A stretch of 64,000 nucleotides of DNA, taken from Halorubrum sp. BOL3-1. Lineage in GTDB: Archaea; Halobacteriota; Halobacteria; Halobacteriales; Haloferacaceae. Both the position numbers and the translations under genes were made by a program. Shown piece by piece: positions 26,271-35,966 of the stretch. Numbering within the stretch: the stretch's first letter is position 1; each line of letters starts with the position of its first letter. The notes beneath the pieces are model-generated. The model saw only the letters and a list, made by a program, of their open reading frames with translations. It was not told where the DNA came from and ran no database searches. The stretch is from the NCBI RefSeq assembly GCF_004114375.1, contig NZ_CP034693.1:99121-163120 (forward strand), given 5' to 3'.

Positions 26271-26412
26271 CAAGTATCACGGGTATAAGCTACCCACAGT
26301 ACCTAAATCTCGCGTTTTACGGTCCTCTGAGATGGTAATCTGGTGTGTGCTGAAGAGAACGCGCGTATCTCGAACAGAAGCTCCTCTGAAAACTAGCAGG
26401 TCGGATCGGTGC

Positions 26413-26583
26413 TGACCTATCTACTAACTGGCAAGATATCCGTACAAGATACAGAGGATCAATACAGCACGGCTCTTTCGTTCATTCTGTTCCTGATCTC
26501 CCGAATAATCTGTGCTACTCAAAGTGCTTGTTGCTCAACGTGAAATGGGGTACATATATGCCTATTTGGAAATAAATTGTAGT
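26413..26583. other. AT-rich intergenic region
   Basis: The inverted-arm similarity ends near 26412. This region and the following small gene are specific to the right arm. No other gene is seen. Confidence 0.35.
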
Positions 26584-26814
26584 ATGGTGAATAGATCGAG
26601 TCTCTCTGATTTCATTCTGCAAGCTATCCTAATTGTAGGTTTGAGTATGATTATGATCCGTTCAGGGCAAATTGTCGGGACGCGATTTGTCGCATTTGAC
26701 ATCCCCTACGCAGGTCAATTAGGATTCATACTAGGTGCCGTATTTATACTCGCTACATTCGCTGTGCTGCGTCGAACATATAGAACGTATCGGAACGACA
26801 AGTTGGGAGCGTAG
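26584..26814 (+). CDS. Small membrane protein, 76 aa
   Basis: From ATG 26584 (MVNRSSLSDF) the protein has two membrane-spanning stretches, ILQAILIVGLSMIMIRSG and LGFILGAVFILATFAVL, and a basic tail (RRTYRTYRNDK), suggesting a cytoplasmic C-terminus. It occupies the place of the unrelated 65-residue membrane protein in the left arm. Function is unknown. The upstream ATG at 26512 is less likely because the added residues are not membrane-like or conserved. Confidence 0.5.
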   Translation: MVNRSSLSDFILQAILIVGLSMIMIRSGQIVGTRFVAFDIPYAGQLGFILGAVFILATFAVLRRTYRTYRNDKLGA

Positions 26815-27147
26815 TGCCGTTTTTTTCTAATTGGCTAATTAATCCTCTGCAGAGACCGATCCGAATAGACGATCTTTCTCGAACTCTCTGTGCAAGACTC
26901 GCGCGTTGTATCTTGCACGCTGCTCAGAACATCTGTTAGAATTGGTAGGACTGAAGGTGGTCAGTTCGCAGGCTCAATCTACTGGCTAGTTCATCGAGAA
27001 TAAGACGAAATAAACGGAGTAAACGTTGGTGAGCGATTCAGGAGGAACAGCATGTGGCGCAACAATCTCGTGAGGTATATGAAAGCGAGAGCAAGGTGCC
27101 AAACCACCACAAGTCATCGGTGAAAGGCGCTAAAATTCTTCCAGAAC

Positions 27148-27990
27148 TCAGCTGATAGGCTTCCCAGTAGTCGCTTCTTGAAGGCTCAACTGACGCGGAC
27201 ATCTCCCCATTATCTCAGTCTCACGGTCAACAAGGGCACTACCAGCGACAGCAGCGTCCTCTCGATAGCACGCTCTCGCAGTCACTGCCCACAGCGCTGG
27301 CAGCACCTCATCGAGTAACGGCCATGGCTCTGTGAGTTCCAGCAAGACGTCACCAGCGAAGCTGACTTCCTCTGGTGAGACTGGTCCATCTGGCCCGTGA
27401 TGATCCCGAGCTGTCCGTAACGCTCCGGCCGCAGCATGGACATCGTTGCTAACAGTCGGATCGCTTACCCATTGGGGGTAGATATCCCGGTACCGTTCAG
27501 GCAGTTCTTCGTCGCCACGGTCCGTCTCTTCAAACGACAGCTGGAGTCGATAGCCAGCATCTGTCATCGCGACGATCCCAGCATCGACGAGGTCGGGAAG
27601 GTGGTCACGAAGCGAGCGAGCCGACACGCCGGCTCTCTCGGCGAGCGCTGACTGCATCAGGAATTCTTCAGCGCCGGCGAGTGCCACGAGGGCCTTTCGC
27701 GGCGTTGACGACGCATCCCGCAGTACCTGCTCTGGTGACAGGGCTGCGATGATGCGCCGGAGCTCGACAGAGCGGATGTATCGCGTCTCGACTTCCGGCT
27801 CCAAAGCTCGGGCAACACCGTTCGCGATAGCCAGTGGCGACCGACACAACCCTTGGAGTACCGATACTGCTTCTAGAGTCGTAAGGAGATTCTTCGCCTC
27901 AAGCGCTTCCTCGAGCAGATTCCGATACTGAGCTCGGCTCGTCGACGTCTGAACAGGGACACGGACTCTGATCTCCGGGGCATCATCCCG
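27148..27990 (-). pseudogene. C-terminal part of DUF5817-like protein fused to an Orc1 fragment
   Basis: These 280 residues match the C-terminus of the 1069-residue protein at 8923-12132 (RDDAPEIRVRVPVQTSTSRAQYRNLLEEAL, the second HTH QSALAERAGVSARSLRDHLPDLVDAGIV, and the closing RQLSLQEAT). The frame continues upstream without a stop into Orc1-like sequence, joined at HVRDDAPE. It lacks the zinc ribbon and first winged helix. The chimera could be translated, but its Orc1 portion is itself damaged, so it is treated as a pseudogene. Confidence 0.75.
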
Positions 27991-28291
27991 GACGTGCTCC
28001 TCGGTGACTGTGTCGGAATCGGCGGCTTGGGCGAGCTCGCCGGCCTCACGAAGCAGTCGGATCGCCTGCCGGTCGGCGCGTGGGTTGAGAATCGAGCGGA
28101 CCTGATTCGCGTCGTATGGCGGGAAGAAAATTTCCTTTTCAGCGAGCGTGTCTTTGACCTTCGGCGAGAGACTATCGCGGAAGTGAAGTCGTTGTTGATG
28201 CCGACAATTACCAAGCGGACGTCGTCGACGTGGCCGTTCGACCGGGCTCGTGGGGGTCCGTAGAGAATGTCGAAGACTCGTTCTGAGAGGA
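27991..28291 (-). pseudogene. Orc1/Cdc6 fragment
   Basis: Reading down the minus strand: SERVFDILYGPPRARSNGHVDDVRLVIVGINNDF, then a one-base frameshift near 28187, then RDSLSPKVKDTLAEKEIFFPPYDANQVRSILNPRAD, then a jump to RQAIRLLREAGELAQAADSDTVTEEHV. This is Orc1/Cdc6 sequence from just after the Walker B region to the end of the AAA+ lid, with an internal deletion of the segment normally linking PRAD to RQAIR. The 5' end is cut beside an origin-type box at 28293. It is clearly non-functional. Confidence 0.82.
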
Positions 28292-28292
28292 C

Positions 28293-29011
28293 ACACCCAC
28301 CACTGTTTCACCAATTTAACGAAAGTGTCGATTAGGGGAAGCCAAGATGACAAATTGATACCACGGGGGGGCACCGTCAGTTCATGAATTTTGGCCCGAA
28401 CCGAGAGGTGATTTAGACAAAGTCGCAAGACACTCACCACTGTTTCAGGAATTAATTTAGCCGGAAGAACATCACGCCCAAGTCTTAGAGTGAATGCGTG
28501 ATTTAAACGGGAGACTTGATCAACGCTCGTTTGTGGAAGCTGGGAATAACTATCTCGGAAGAAGAGGGACCACACACTTCTCTCAGAAGGTCGTCTTGGG
28601 TGGATAGCTATGATATCCTTAGGTGAGGCCAGAGATTCGGATAGTCGGTCAATTTGTGTTATTATGACGAATTATCCTGGGACCCCCACCACCATTTCAG
28701 GAATTTACCCGGATTAGAGGGTGGGTCAAGTATCAAAGACGCTCTCGTCAAAGCCGTACCAGTGATAAATATCCTAAAATATAGAGTCTAATACTGCCTA
28801 AACTGGACTAACTACTTCTCTACTACTCTACTTACTATAACTAAACGAAAACATTATAATATATAATGTTAAGCGCACTGAATTCATCCCGGCTGAAATA
28901 GAGGTTTTAACAGCTAACCAGCGTGTTTTCGTACTGTACCATATATTTGGCCCGTAGTCAATGGTCCCCACCCTTTCACACAAGAATTACTGAAACAGTG
29001 GTGTGGGTGTG
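28293..29011. other. Replication origin: ORB-like boxes and AT-rich unwinding region
   Basis: Origin-recognition-box-like elements with a C/G string followed by TTTCA and AATT occur at 28293-28317, 28431-28458, 28682-28707 and 28966-28990, with an inverted one at 28984-29011. A weaker version lies near 28369-28392. Haloarchaeal ORBs are known to carry a G-string next to such a core. Between 28707 and 28966 lies a strongly AT-rich stretch (about 28775-28925) suitable as the DNA-unwinding element. The orc1 gene starts 93 bp downstream. Boxes on opposite strands face the AT-rich core. Confidence 0.8.
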
Positions 29012-29103
29012 TTCGTGTATTTCTGCTGGAATCGTCTGTTGAAGACATTTAAGACGTTCCTGAAGGCGGGGTTTTATTAACTTTTGGCCAGACGGTTCCG
29101 CAT

Positions 29104-30429
29104 ATGACCCAGTTCTCGAATACCTCGCCTATCTTCCAACGAGAAGAGGTTCTCCGTGAGGAATATCATCCCGACAATCTCCCCGAACGAACTGACGAGA
29201 TGGAGGATCTCCATATGTCGCTGGCTCCTGCTGCCCGCGGGGTCGGTGCAAACAATGTGTTTCTCCACGGGAAGGCTGGGCAAGGGAAAACTGCTGCTGC
29301 GCAAGCCAAACTCTCCGAACTACAGGCCCACGCCAAGGAAGAATCCGATCATTTGGACCTCACGACGGCATACGTCTCCTGTGAGTCGCATGATCTTTCA
29401 ACGTCATACAAGGCCGCTTCCCGCATCTACCAGGAACTCACCGGCAACAGCCGGCCGACTGGTTACGCAACCGACGTCGTGATGGACATGATGTTCGAGG
29501 CGATGAACGAGATCGGTGGCACGATCATCATCGTCCTTGACGAAATCGATACGCTCGGAGACGACGACCGGATTCTCTACAGTCTTCCCCGAGCTCGAGC
29601 GCAGGATTACGTTGAGGACCACGTCTTCCCCAGCATCATCGGCATCAGTAATGACCTCCAGTGGCGGGATAATCTCAGTCCGAAAGTGAAGAGTTCGCTC
29701 TACGACGATTCCGTCCTCTTTTCACCATATGATGCGACGCAGCTCCAGCAGATCCTCCGCCGCCGGGCAGCGAAGGCATTTCGCGATACCAAACTGACTC
29801 CGATCAACGAACTCGACATCGATGGCGATTCGGAGGGAACTGTCGTTGAAATCGACCAATCCCGGCAGGAGTATCTGTTTCGGAGTGGTGTACTGACCGA
29901 TGACGTGATCCCACTTGTCGCTGCACTTTCGGCACAGGATACGGGCGACGCTCGTCAAGCGATCAAATACCTCCGCAAAGCGGGCGAATTGGCGGATAAA
30001 CACGGTGACGACCAAGTTGGTGCGGAGCACGCTCGTGAAGCCCAGGCACTCGTTGAGCGAGAAGCCGTCGTTGAGGCTATGCGTGAAATGACGACACAAG
30101 CCCATCTTGCCCTTGCCGCGCTCACTGCCTTGGAAATTTCTGGGGATGCTCCCGTCCGAGCCAAACCGATCTACGGCGTGTACAAGAGTGTCGCCTCACG
30201 AATCGATGCCGACAAACTCGGTCAGCGACGCTTCAAAGACCATCTCCGTGAACTCGATATGCAGGGGATCGGCGACGGTGAAAAGGTGACTGCGGGCTCG
30301 ATTGGTGGTCCAGCATGGGAGTACCAGCTGCAGGTCGACACCGAGATAGCTGTCGAAGTTCTTAAGGATACAGCTCGATTCACAGATATCGATTTCGAGC
30401 ATATCAGTGCCGATCGACCGAACGTGTAG
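29104..30429 (+). CDS. orc1: Orc1/Cdc6 replication initiator
   Basis: A 441-residue AAA+ initiator that binds the adjacent ORB elements and loads the replicative helicase. Walker A is HGKAGQGKT at about residues 55-63, Walker B IIIVLDEIDTL at about 140-150, and the sensor-type ISNDLQW follows near 183-189. The C-terminal winged helix (about residues 345-440) includes PIYGVYKSVASRIDADKLGQRRFKDHLRELDMQGI. The length fits plasmid-type haloarchaeal Orc1 proteins. A TATA-like TTTATTAA lies at about 29073-29080, giving a nearly leaderless transcript. ORBs lie on both sides of the gene, so initiator binding probably also controls its own expression. Confidence 0.92.
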   Translation: MTQFSNTSPIFQREEVLREEYHPDNLPERTDEMEDLHMSLAPAARGVGANNVFLHGKAGQGKTAAAQAKLSELQAHAKEESDHLDLTTAYVSCESHDLSTSYKAASRIYQELTGNSRPTGYATDVVMDMMFEAMNEIGGTIIIVLDEIDTLGDDDRILYSLPRARAQDYVEDHVFPSIIGISNDLQWRDNLSPKVKSSLYDDSVLFSPYDATQLQQILRRRAAKAFRDTKLTPINELDIDGDSEGTVVEIDQSRQEYLFRSGVLTDDVIPLVAALSAQDTGDARQAIKYLRKAGELADKHGDDQVGAEHAREAQALVEREAVVEAMREMTTQAHLALAALTALEISGDAPVRAKPIYGVYKSVASRIDADKLGQRRFKDHLRELDMQGIGDGEKVTAGSIGGPAWEYQLQVDTEIAVEVLKDTARFTDIDFEHISADRPNV

Positions 30430-30472
30430 TCTTGTTGCTGAGTGACTTTCGATTCCCTGTTCACCTATCCAA

Positions 30473-30560
30473 CACCCCCCACCGTTTCAGCAATTTCGTC
30501 GATACCTGGCGAACTCCTCTACTTTGCTGGGGACCACCCCCCCACCGTTTCATAAATTCT
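30473..30560 (+). other. ORB-like boxes downstream of orc1
   Basis: Two further boxes with the same design lie at 30473-30497 (ACCCCCCACCGTTTCAGCAA) and 30533-30560 (a longer C-string, ACCGTTTCATAAATT). They extend the origin on the 3' side of orc1. Confidence 0.72.
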
Positions 30561-30731
30561 GTCTGATAACACTCGTGGCGTGGAGTTGTCTGCTTCGCGT
30601 GAAATCCTCAAAAGTGCTGAGTGTATCATCATCTCAATTAGGACAGACGGAAGTCGCGAAACGACTCCTGTCGCCCCATACCTAGACAGTATTAGTGACC
30701 TTGGAAAGATCCTCTGAGGATAGACTCAGAA

Positions 30732-30774
30732 ATTAACCAACAAACTGGCGCTTTCACTGTTTCTGTTGGTTAAT
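30732..30774. promoter_or_regulatory. Inverted repeat upstream of the 330-aa gene
   Basis: ATTAACCAACAAA at 30732-30744 is mirrored by TTTCTGTTGGTTAAT at 30760-30774, 60-100 bp upstream of the gene at 30835. It is in the same class as 5798-5840 and 16792-16834 and is likely an operator. Confidence 0.5.
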
Positions 30775-30834
30775 CAGGGTGAGATTCATCACGTACGTCC
30801 GTATACTTTTGTCTTGTAGTACTGAATCGCCAGT

Positions 30835-31827
30835 ATGTCGTTTCGGGTCAGCTGGCATAATCTCCTTGAGCAGTTAGATGAGCTCCCGGAAGGAGCCACG
30901 TTCCGAACACCACTCTCAGACGACCGGTTTCGGATCACTGGCGTACAGGAACACCGTGTCATCATCAAGTTCACCGACAGCGGTGAGTCGAAACCGCTCC
31001 AGCAAGACCAGTTTGAGACACTATATCGACGGGTCACTGACTCTGAGGACGGCTTTGAGCTTGATCGATTGCCACCTGATGCCGATCCATATCCGGCCGT
31101 ACTGAGTTTTCATCCACGATTCGAGGTGAACGACGACCAGGGCGTGATCATCGAAACGGAGGAGCCAACCACATCGCTGTTACTCGACGAGGGCGCGCCT
31201 CCTGACCCAGATCCTGACGAGCGGACGGAGCCAGATCTTGATGTCTACGCGGATGCGCTCTTGCTCGTCGACGCGCTGGAACGTCACGAGGTTACAGCAC
31301 TCGAAGCGGTGGAGACAGGGGTGCTCATCGACCTGTATACCCTACTCTCGGATGTCCAACGGAATGCCGACGACCTCCGCAAGGAGATTGCCGACACGCT
31401 CTTAGATCGACTCCATCACGATCGCCCTGTCTCGGGGTCGTACGGCTCAGTCCAGCGGACCGCTCGGACAAATCGTTCACTCAAAGACGACGACGAAGTG
31501 CTGGACACGCTTGAAGCAGCCGGGATCGACCGTGACCGGGTGTTGAGCGTTGACCGCGGGAAGGTTGACGATGCCCTCGAGGTGACCGATGTCGCCGAAA
31601 GCGACGTCTATGAGGCTGAAGAAACCGAATACGTCCGGAAAGCCGAGGTGGATGAGGACCGCAAGGAGACACGGCTCCAGGGATTGAAAGACCAGCTTGC
31701 AGTGAGCGACTCCGACGACGCTGACCAACTTCGCGACGAGGTCGAAGAACTCGAATCCCGGATCGAGGAACTCACTGAGTTCAAGTCTGGACAGTCGTAT
31801 CACACGCGCTCGAGTGCCGACCGGTGA
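30835..31827 (+). CDS. Conserved haloarchaeal protein, 330 aa (right-arm copy)
   Basis: Paralog of 7400-8392, with the same length and only scattered substitutions. It has MSFRVSWHNLLEQLDELPEGATFRTPL at the N-terminus, the acidic linker PPDPDPDERTEPDLDVY, and the C-terminal coiled coil EVEELESRIEELTEFKSG. The position directly after orc1 and its ORBs suggests a replication-module gene. A candidate operator precedes it. No enzymatic motif was recognised. Confidence 0.75.
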   Translation: MSFRVSWHNLLEQLDELPEGATFRTPLSDDRFRITGVQEHRVIIKFTDSGESKPLQQDQFETLYRRVTDSEDGFELDRLPPDADPYPAVLSFHPRFEVNDDQGVIIETEEPTTSLLLDEGAPPDPDPDERTEPDLDVYADALLLVDALERHEVTALEAVETGVLIDLYTLLSDVQRNADDLRKEIADTLLDRLHHDRPVSGSYGSVQRTARTNRSLKDDDEVLDTLEAAGIDRDRVLSVDRGKVDDALEVTDVAESDVYEAEETEYVRKAEVDEDRKETRLQGLKDQLAVSDSDDADQLRDEVEELESRIEELTEFKSGQSYHTRSSADR

Positions 31828-32108
31828 GTCGGTCCGGTGACGTGACGAGGAGAAGAGACCAGCCACGGTCGACATCGGCCCTAACGTGGGTGTTCTCGAG
31901 ATACCGATCAAGAGTTAGGGTGTCATAGAACAGTTCGCATACACTCTATCGGACAGCAGATGAATTGGTAGATACGGGTGAACGGTGTAACGCGGGAAAC
32001 GACGAACTATCGACTAACTGGTAAGACACCTGTACAAGATATAGTGACTGGATGTAGCACTACATTTCCTTCCGAGCCTCTCCGACGCTTGACTTCGAAC
32101 AGTTAATT

Positions 32109-32948
32109 ATGCAAGTCCCCTATTACAGTATCGTGAATGATTGGAGCGAGCGTTTAGAATCCGGCTCGGAGATTCTGCGCCAACAGGCAGTTCGAATCCC
32201 GCTCCCAGATGTGGAGGCAGAACGGTCCTTCCATCAAAACATGATGCGAATTGCGGCCGCTGGCGACCGAAAGAGCAAGTTGCTTGACGACCCGGACCTG
32301 CCTTTGACGGAAGCCTACGAGGACGAACTGGATGAAATGAGACAGAGTTTCGAGCATCGCTTACAACAGGTTGCTGGCGAAAACTACCATGATATTGCAA
32401 CCGCGTATCTCGATGGCAAACGTGATGACTGGATTGGGGCACTCGCAGCGTATTATTTGGAGTGTTATTATCGGTTACAGGAGCGTTACACGGTTGACGA
32501 GCAGATTTTCTTTTTGATAATTCTGCGATATCCGGAGTGTTTCACTGTGAACCTCAGCTTTCTCACAGGCGATTTTAGCTCCGACGCAGTAGTCTACGAG
32601 TCCTCCAAGCACGTCGAAGCCGATCTCAACGAGGACGAGCGAGAACAGCTTCATGCCGACTGTCAGTACTCACAGCATAAAGCCGCGGACTACCTTCGAG
32701 AGAACGTCGATTGTATTCGAGAAGCTGTCCCTGACCCGGATACCACCTCGTTTGAACAGCGCCAATACGGAGGGTTTGTACATATCACGGGGAGACGAGG
32801 ATCAACGTTCAACGAGATACTGGAATTTCTCTCCCCAGATCCAGACCGGTTCGATGAGAAATTATCGACGCCTGACCTTGTTCCAGAGGGACCAGAAGCC
32901 AAACGAGCTAAGCAGAAGTTCCTCACTGATGCCGAGGTCCTGATCTGA
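32109..32948 (+). CDS. Hypothetical protein, 279 aa
   Basis: An intact-looking protein from ATG 32109 (MQVPYYSIVNDWSERLESGSEIL). It is rich in helices (LDEMRQSFEHRLQQVAGENYHDIATAYL), with a central aromatic and hydrophobic segment (YYLECYYRLQERYTVDEQIFFLIILRYPECFTVNLSFL) that is more likely a buried core than a membrane span. The C-terminus is charged. No family was recognised. Moderate AT content and the lack of close neighbours suggest an accessory gene with its own promoter. Confidence 0.6.
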   Translation: MQVPYYSIVNDWSERLESGSEILRQQAVRIPLPDVEAERSFHQNMMRIAAAGDRKSKLLDDPDLPLTEAYEDELDEMRQSFEHRLQQVAGENYHDIATAYLDGKRDDWIGALAAYYLECYYRLQERYTVDEQIFFLIILRYPECFTVNLSFLTGDFSSDAVVYESSKHVEADLNEDEREQLHADCQYSQHKAADYLRENVDCIREAVPDPDTTSFEQRQYGGFVHITGRRGSTFNEILEFLSPDPDRFDEKLSTPDLVPEGPEAKRAKQKFLTDAEVLI

Positions 32949-33383
32949 CATCTGTATCGACTGGTTCTCCCTGTCCGTCGTTTAATGGATTCGTCGTACA
33001 AGAATTGTGCCCTCCATGTTGAACGGTGCTCTGAAAATCATCCAAAATTGGTAGGAAACTCAGCGGTCAATTCGCACTCGCACATACCAGTCAATTCATC
33101 CTCAACCGCTGTGAAATCAGTCCTTTGTGAATTGTTCTATAACACTCTCTCACTACCTCTGGTAAGAGCCTCATCCGCCCATTGAACAGCTAGTGTGATA
33201 TCATAGAGTGCTACCGGAGATATGATTAACCACCAATTGATTCAATTGATGGATCTGTTGGGTAAGATCGATATGCGCCAGATGTTCGGAAACGAGTAAC
33301 GAACATCTACACTCCTTTAAATTCTTTAGCAGTCCTGAGCGACCGCTCCGTGTTCAATCTTCTCTCTTCGGGGGGTGGTCGCA
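32949..33383. other. Intergenic region
   Basis: No gene was recognised in this 430-bp interval. An AT-rich stretch near 33310-33330 (TTTAAATTCTTT) is a candidate promoter for the following gene. Confidence 0.35.
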
Positions 33384-35507
33384 GTGAGCGACCGAGAGGA
33401 TCTCTTCGGTCAGCTCAACGCGGCCGAAGCGGTTACTGACGACGAGACGGATTCTATCGAAACATCGATCGAACAGGTCGAAGCGGACGCACTCCGGGCA
33501 GATGCGGATACAGCAGCTAACTCAACCACATCCACGGGATCGCGGCGACGAACCGTTAACCCCCAGTACATCGCCAGATGTCGGTTCTGTCGGTGTAAAT
33601 TCAAACAGCACCGTATCGCGGTGAGGCACGAGGGGAGGTGCGACACTGAAGTAGTCTCACAGTGTCGATACTGCCGCGAGACACATACCCGGGACGATGA
33701 CCCAACCTACCATCTCAAGACGTGCGAGGCGTACCAACGTGCCGAGAAGCGTCTCGAAGAACAGAGTGAGCCGGACCCGACCGGCACTGACAAGCCCGCA
33801 GAGGCGGCCGGTCCCGACGACGAGCATTTCGCCCGTACGTTCATCGACCCGCAGCCGCACGAGTTTCACGCCTATCTCAAATGGAACTGTGAGCACCTCG
33901 ATAATCCGCTCCGGTCGTACTTTGGCCTGCGCTCCCTCCAAGGAGAGCACGACTTTGAGCAGCACGGGCAGCTTAGAACGACCACCGAAATTGACGGGAG
34001 CGAGTGGAACATCGAGTTCGGATTCAAATCTTCCGGGCTTGCCCCACGGGATGCTGAGAATTTCCAACTCGAAGAAGTTCGAGAGTACCTCGTATACGTG
34101 TATCCGAAGGGATACGACTCATGGGGTGCCGCTAAGTCGGAAGCGCGAAAACGTGCCTACTTCCGTATATCTCCTCGGTGGCCAGACATCGAGACGAAGG
34201 AAGGCAACAAATCGATGTCAAACACCGGTCTAGAGGGATACAACGTAGAGGTTGAGGGCTCTTACTGGGATTTCGAACAGTACCCAACGGTGCTCCGGCA
34301 GTCGCTTGATGCGCTCGCGACGCGCCAGGGATTCCGATTCAACAGTCCGACTCCCATCTATCCGGTTGACTTCGATGAGGATCGTCTCCACAGTTCTTCG
34401 AATATCGTTGACGCAGAGCTGTACGTTAGAGTGCTCAAAGGAGAGACTGGTGAGGTCATCGCGTACGACGGGACGCTTCACGAGATCTCCCTGTTACTCG
34501 CCGGCGACCGCGAAGGGTATACGAAGTCGGTCCGTGACGACCGGGAGTGTCCTGGTCACTACCACACCGCAACCATCGACTCTCGGCGGGCCGGTGAGTT
34601 AGTCGGGAGCCACGAGCTAGCGAAAGAGTTCAAACACTACCACATGCGAAACCCCGACGCCGTAGAGGGGACGGCCCTCGAAAATCCGAAAATTGGCGTC
34701 TCCTTCCAGCACTCGATTCACGACGGCACGCTGTACTGGAGAGACCTCGATACGCTCGTCACGGAACTCGACGAGGCGCTGTTAAACGTTCTCAACTGGT
34801 CGAGCATTCCGACCCGTCCGGACGGCCAGATGTTCGTCGACGACGACTACTTCGAGGTGACCGGATCTCGTCGCTGGCGGAAGATCCTTCCCGACCGTTT
34901 GCCGCGAATCGAGACCAAACAGGACGACCAAATCTTCGCGACGGCGGCGCAGATGAACGAGACGGACACGGAGCTGGTCGAGACGCTGCTCACGGACGGC
35001 GGAGAGACGTCGCCGAAGGAGTTGGCCCATTCCATCGGCGTCCACCTCGACACTGTCTATCGCGCTCTCAAGCGGCTCTCGCCGCTCGTGGATCATACCT
35101 ACGGAGAGGTTCAAATCGGGTCGAAGTACATCGCCCAGGAACTGACGGGATACATCGACGCGGTGTCGAGCAGTATCAAGTCCGGTCTTGAGAACGCGCT
35201 TGACGGGCTCACCAGAGCGGAGGCTCACGGCGGTGAAGACGACCCGTGGAGTCGGTGGCTCGACAGGTACGGCGGAGAGATCAGTCGGACAGAGGGCGCT
35301 GAGCCCGACGAGCTCGACATCGGGTTCCAGCCTTCGAGCCTCGCAGAGGCCCGTCGGTTGCTCCGGAACGGTGCGACCCAGTGGTCGAAGGTGACTGGTG
35401 AAGAGCGCCGTCAGTTCGCGTTCGAGTTTGATCCGAAGGTCACTCTCGCCGACGGGCAGGTGTATGCGCCTCGTCACTTCGCTGACGCGTTAGGAACTCC
35501 CAGCTAG
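33384..35507 (+). CDS. Large zinc-finger and HTH protein of unknown function
   Basis: About 707 residues from the GTG at 33384, preceded by a purine-rich GGGGGG; a GTG three codons upstream is also in frame. Two cysteine/histidine fingers lie near residues 65-115 (CRFCRCKFKQHRIAVRHEGRC and CRYCRETHTRDDDPTYHLKTC). A long central domain of unknown fold follows (HEFHAYLKWNCEHLDNPLRSYFG, TVLRQSLDALATRQGF). An HTH lies near residues 545-575 (SPKELAHSIGVHLDTVYRALKRL). The combination of DNA-binding elements and isolated placement suggests a plasmid or virus regulatory or replication protein. Homologous haloarchaeal proteins exist to my recollection, but I cannot name the function. Confidence 0.7.
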   Translation: MSDREDLFGQLNAAEAVTDDETDSIETSIEQVEADALRADADTAANSTTSTGSRRRTVNPQYIARCRFCRCKFKQHRIAVRHEGRCDTEVVSQCRYCRETHTRDDDPTYHLKTCEAYQRAEKRLEEQSEPDPTGTDKPAEAAGPDDEHFARTFIDPQPHEFHAYLKWNCEHLDNPLRSYFGLRSLQGEHDFEQHGQLRTTTEIDGSEWNIEFGFKSSGLAPRDAENFQLEEVREYLVYVYPKGYDSWGAAKSEARKRAYFRISPRWPDIETKEGNKSMSNTGLEGYNVEVEGSYWDFEQYPTVLRQSLDALATRQGFRFNSPTPIYPVDFDEDRLHSSSNIVDAELYVRVLKGETGEVIAYDGTLHEISLLLAGDREGYTKSVRDDRECPGHYHTATIDSRRAGELVGSHELAKEFKHYHMRNPDAVEGTALENPKIGVSFQHSIHDGTLYWRDLDTLVTELDEALLNVLNWSSIPTRPDGQMFVDDDYFEVTGSRRWRKILPDRLPRIETKQDDQIFATAAQMNETDTELVETLLTDGGETSPKELAHSIGVHLDTVYRALKRLSPLVDHTYGEVQIGSKYIAQELTGYIDAVSSSIKSGLENALDGLTRAEAHGGEDDPWSRWLDRYGGEISRTEGAEPDELDIGFQPSSLAEARRLLRNGATQWSKVTGEERRQFAFEFDPKVTLADGQVYAPRHFADALGTPS

Positions 35508-35966
35508 TGCGGCGACTCGTGAGAGGCATCACTATTGATCAGGGCTATTAGCGGCTGTTTTTGCTTGTTATTTTCCTGATTTCCCATACTTCCGAGTGTA
35601 CCGAATATCGCGAGCACCGGAGAAAATCAATTTGGAGTCGCAACTTCGAGGTGGGGTACCCAACTCTCAGTTAGGTGTGTGGCTAAGGAGCCACACTAGG
35701 AAACCACTGCCTCGCTTCGCTCGGCAGATTCCAGCAGAAACACAGGGGGTCGGCGCGCCTGACTCGGCGCGCCTCAACGCCAACCGACGGGTGAGAAGTC
35801 GAAATCCGATGCAGTTCCGGCTAGAAGTCCGCTCACACCGAGGACAATCCTCTGCTTTGGCTTTGTTGAGATCCTTGGAACTTGATAAATTTCGTGTGCT
35901 AAATATAGAAAATATATCTATTATTATATATATATATATATATATATAAATATAAACTTCTCTACG
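35508..35966. other. Intergenic region with TA microsatellite
   Basis: No gene is recognised. It contains a (TA)n tract at about 35925-35948 and two copies of GGCGCGCC 14 bp apart at 35752 and 35766. The tract lies just upstream of the gene at 35967 and may serve as its AT-rich promoter. Confidence 0.5.

Larger units (their letters stand above)
24796..31915. repeat. Right arm of the large inverted duplication
   Basis: Inverted counterpart of 7311-14228. Matching blocks are 24796-26412, about 26990-27995 and 30835-31915. The interior from about 27995 to 30835, with the origin and orc1, has no counterpart in the left arm. Confidence 0.85.

Noticed and set aside
35747..35775. Duplicated GGCGCGCC as a functional site
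   Set aside because: Two short GC palindromes in a GC-rich genome can arise by chance; no further pattern surrounds them.
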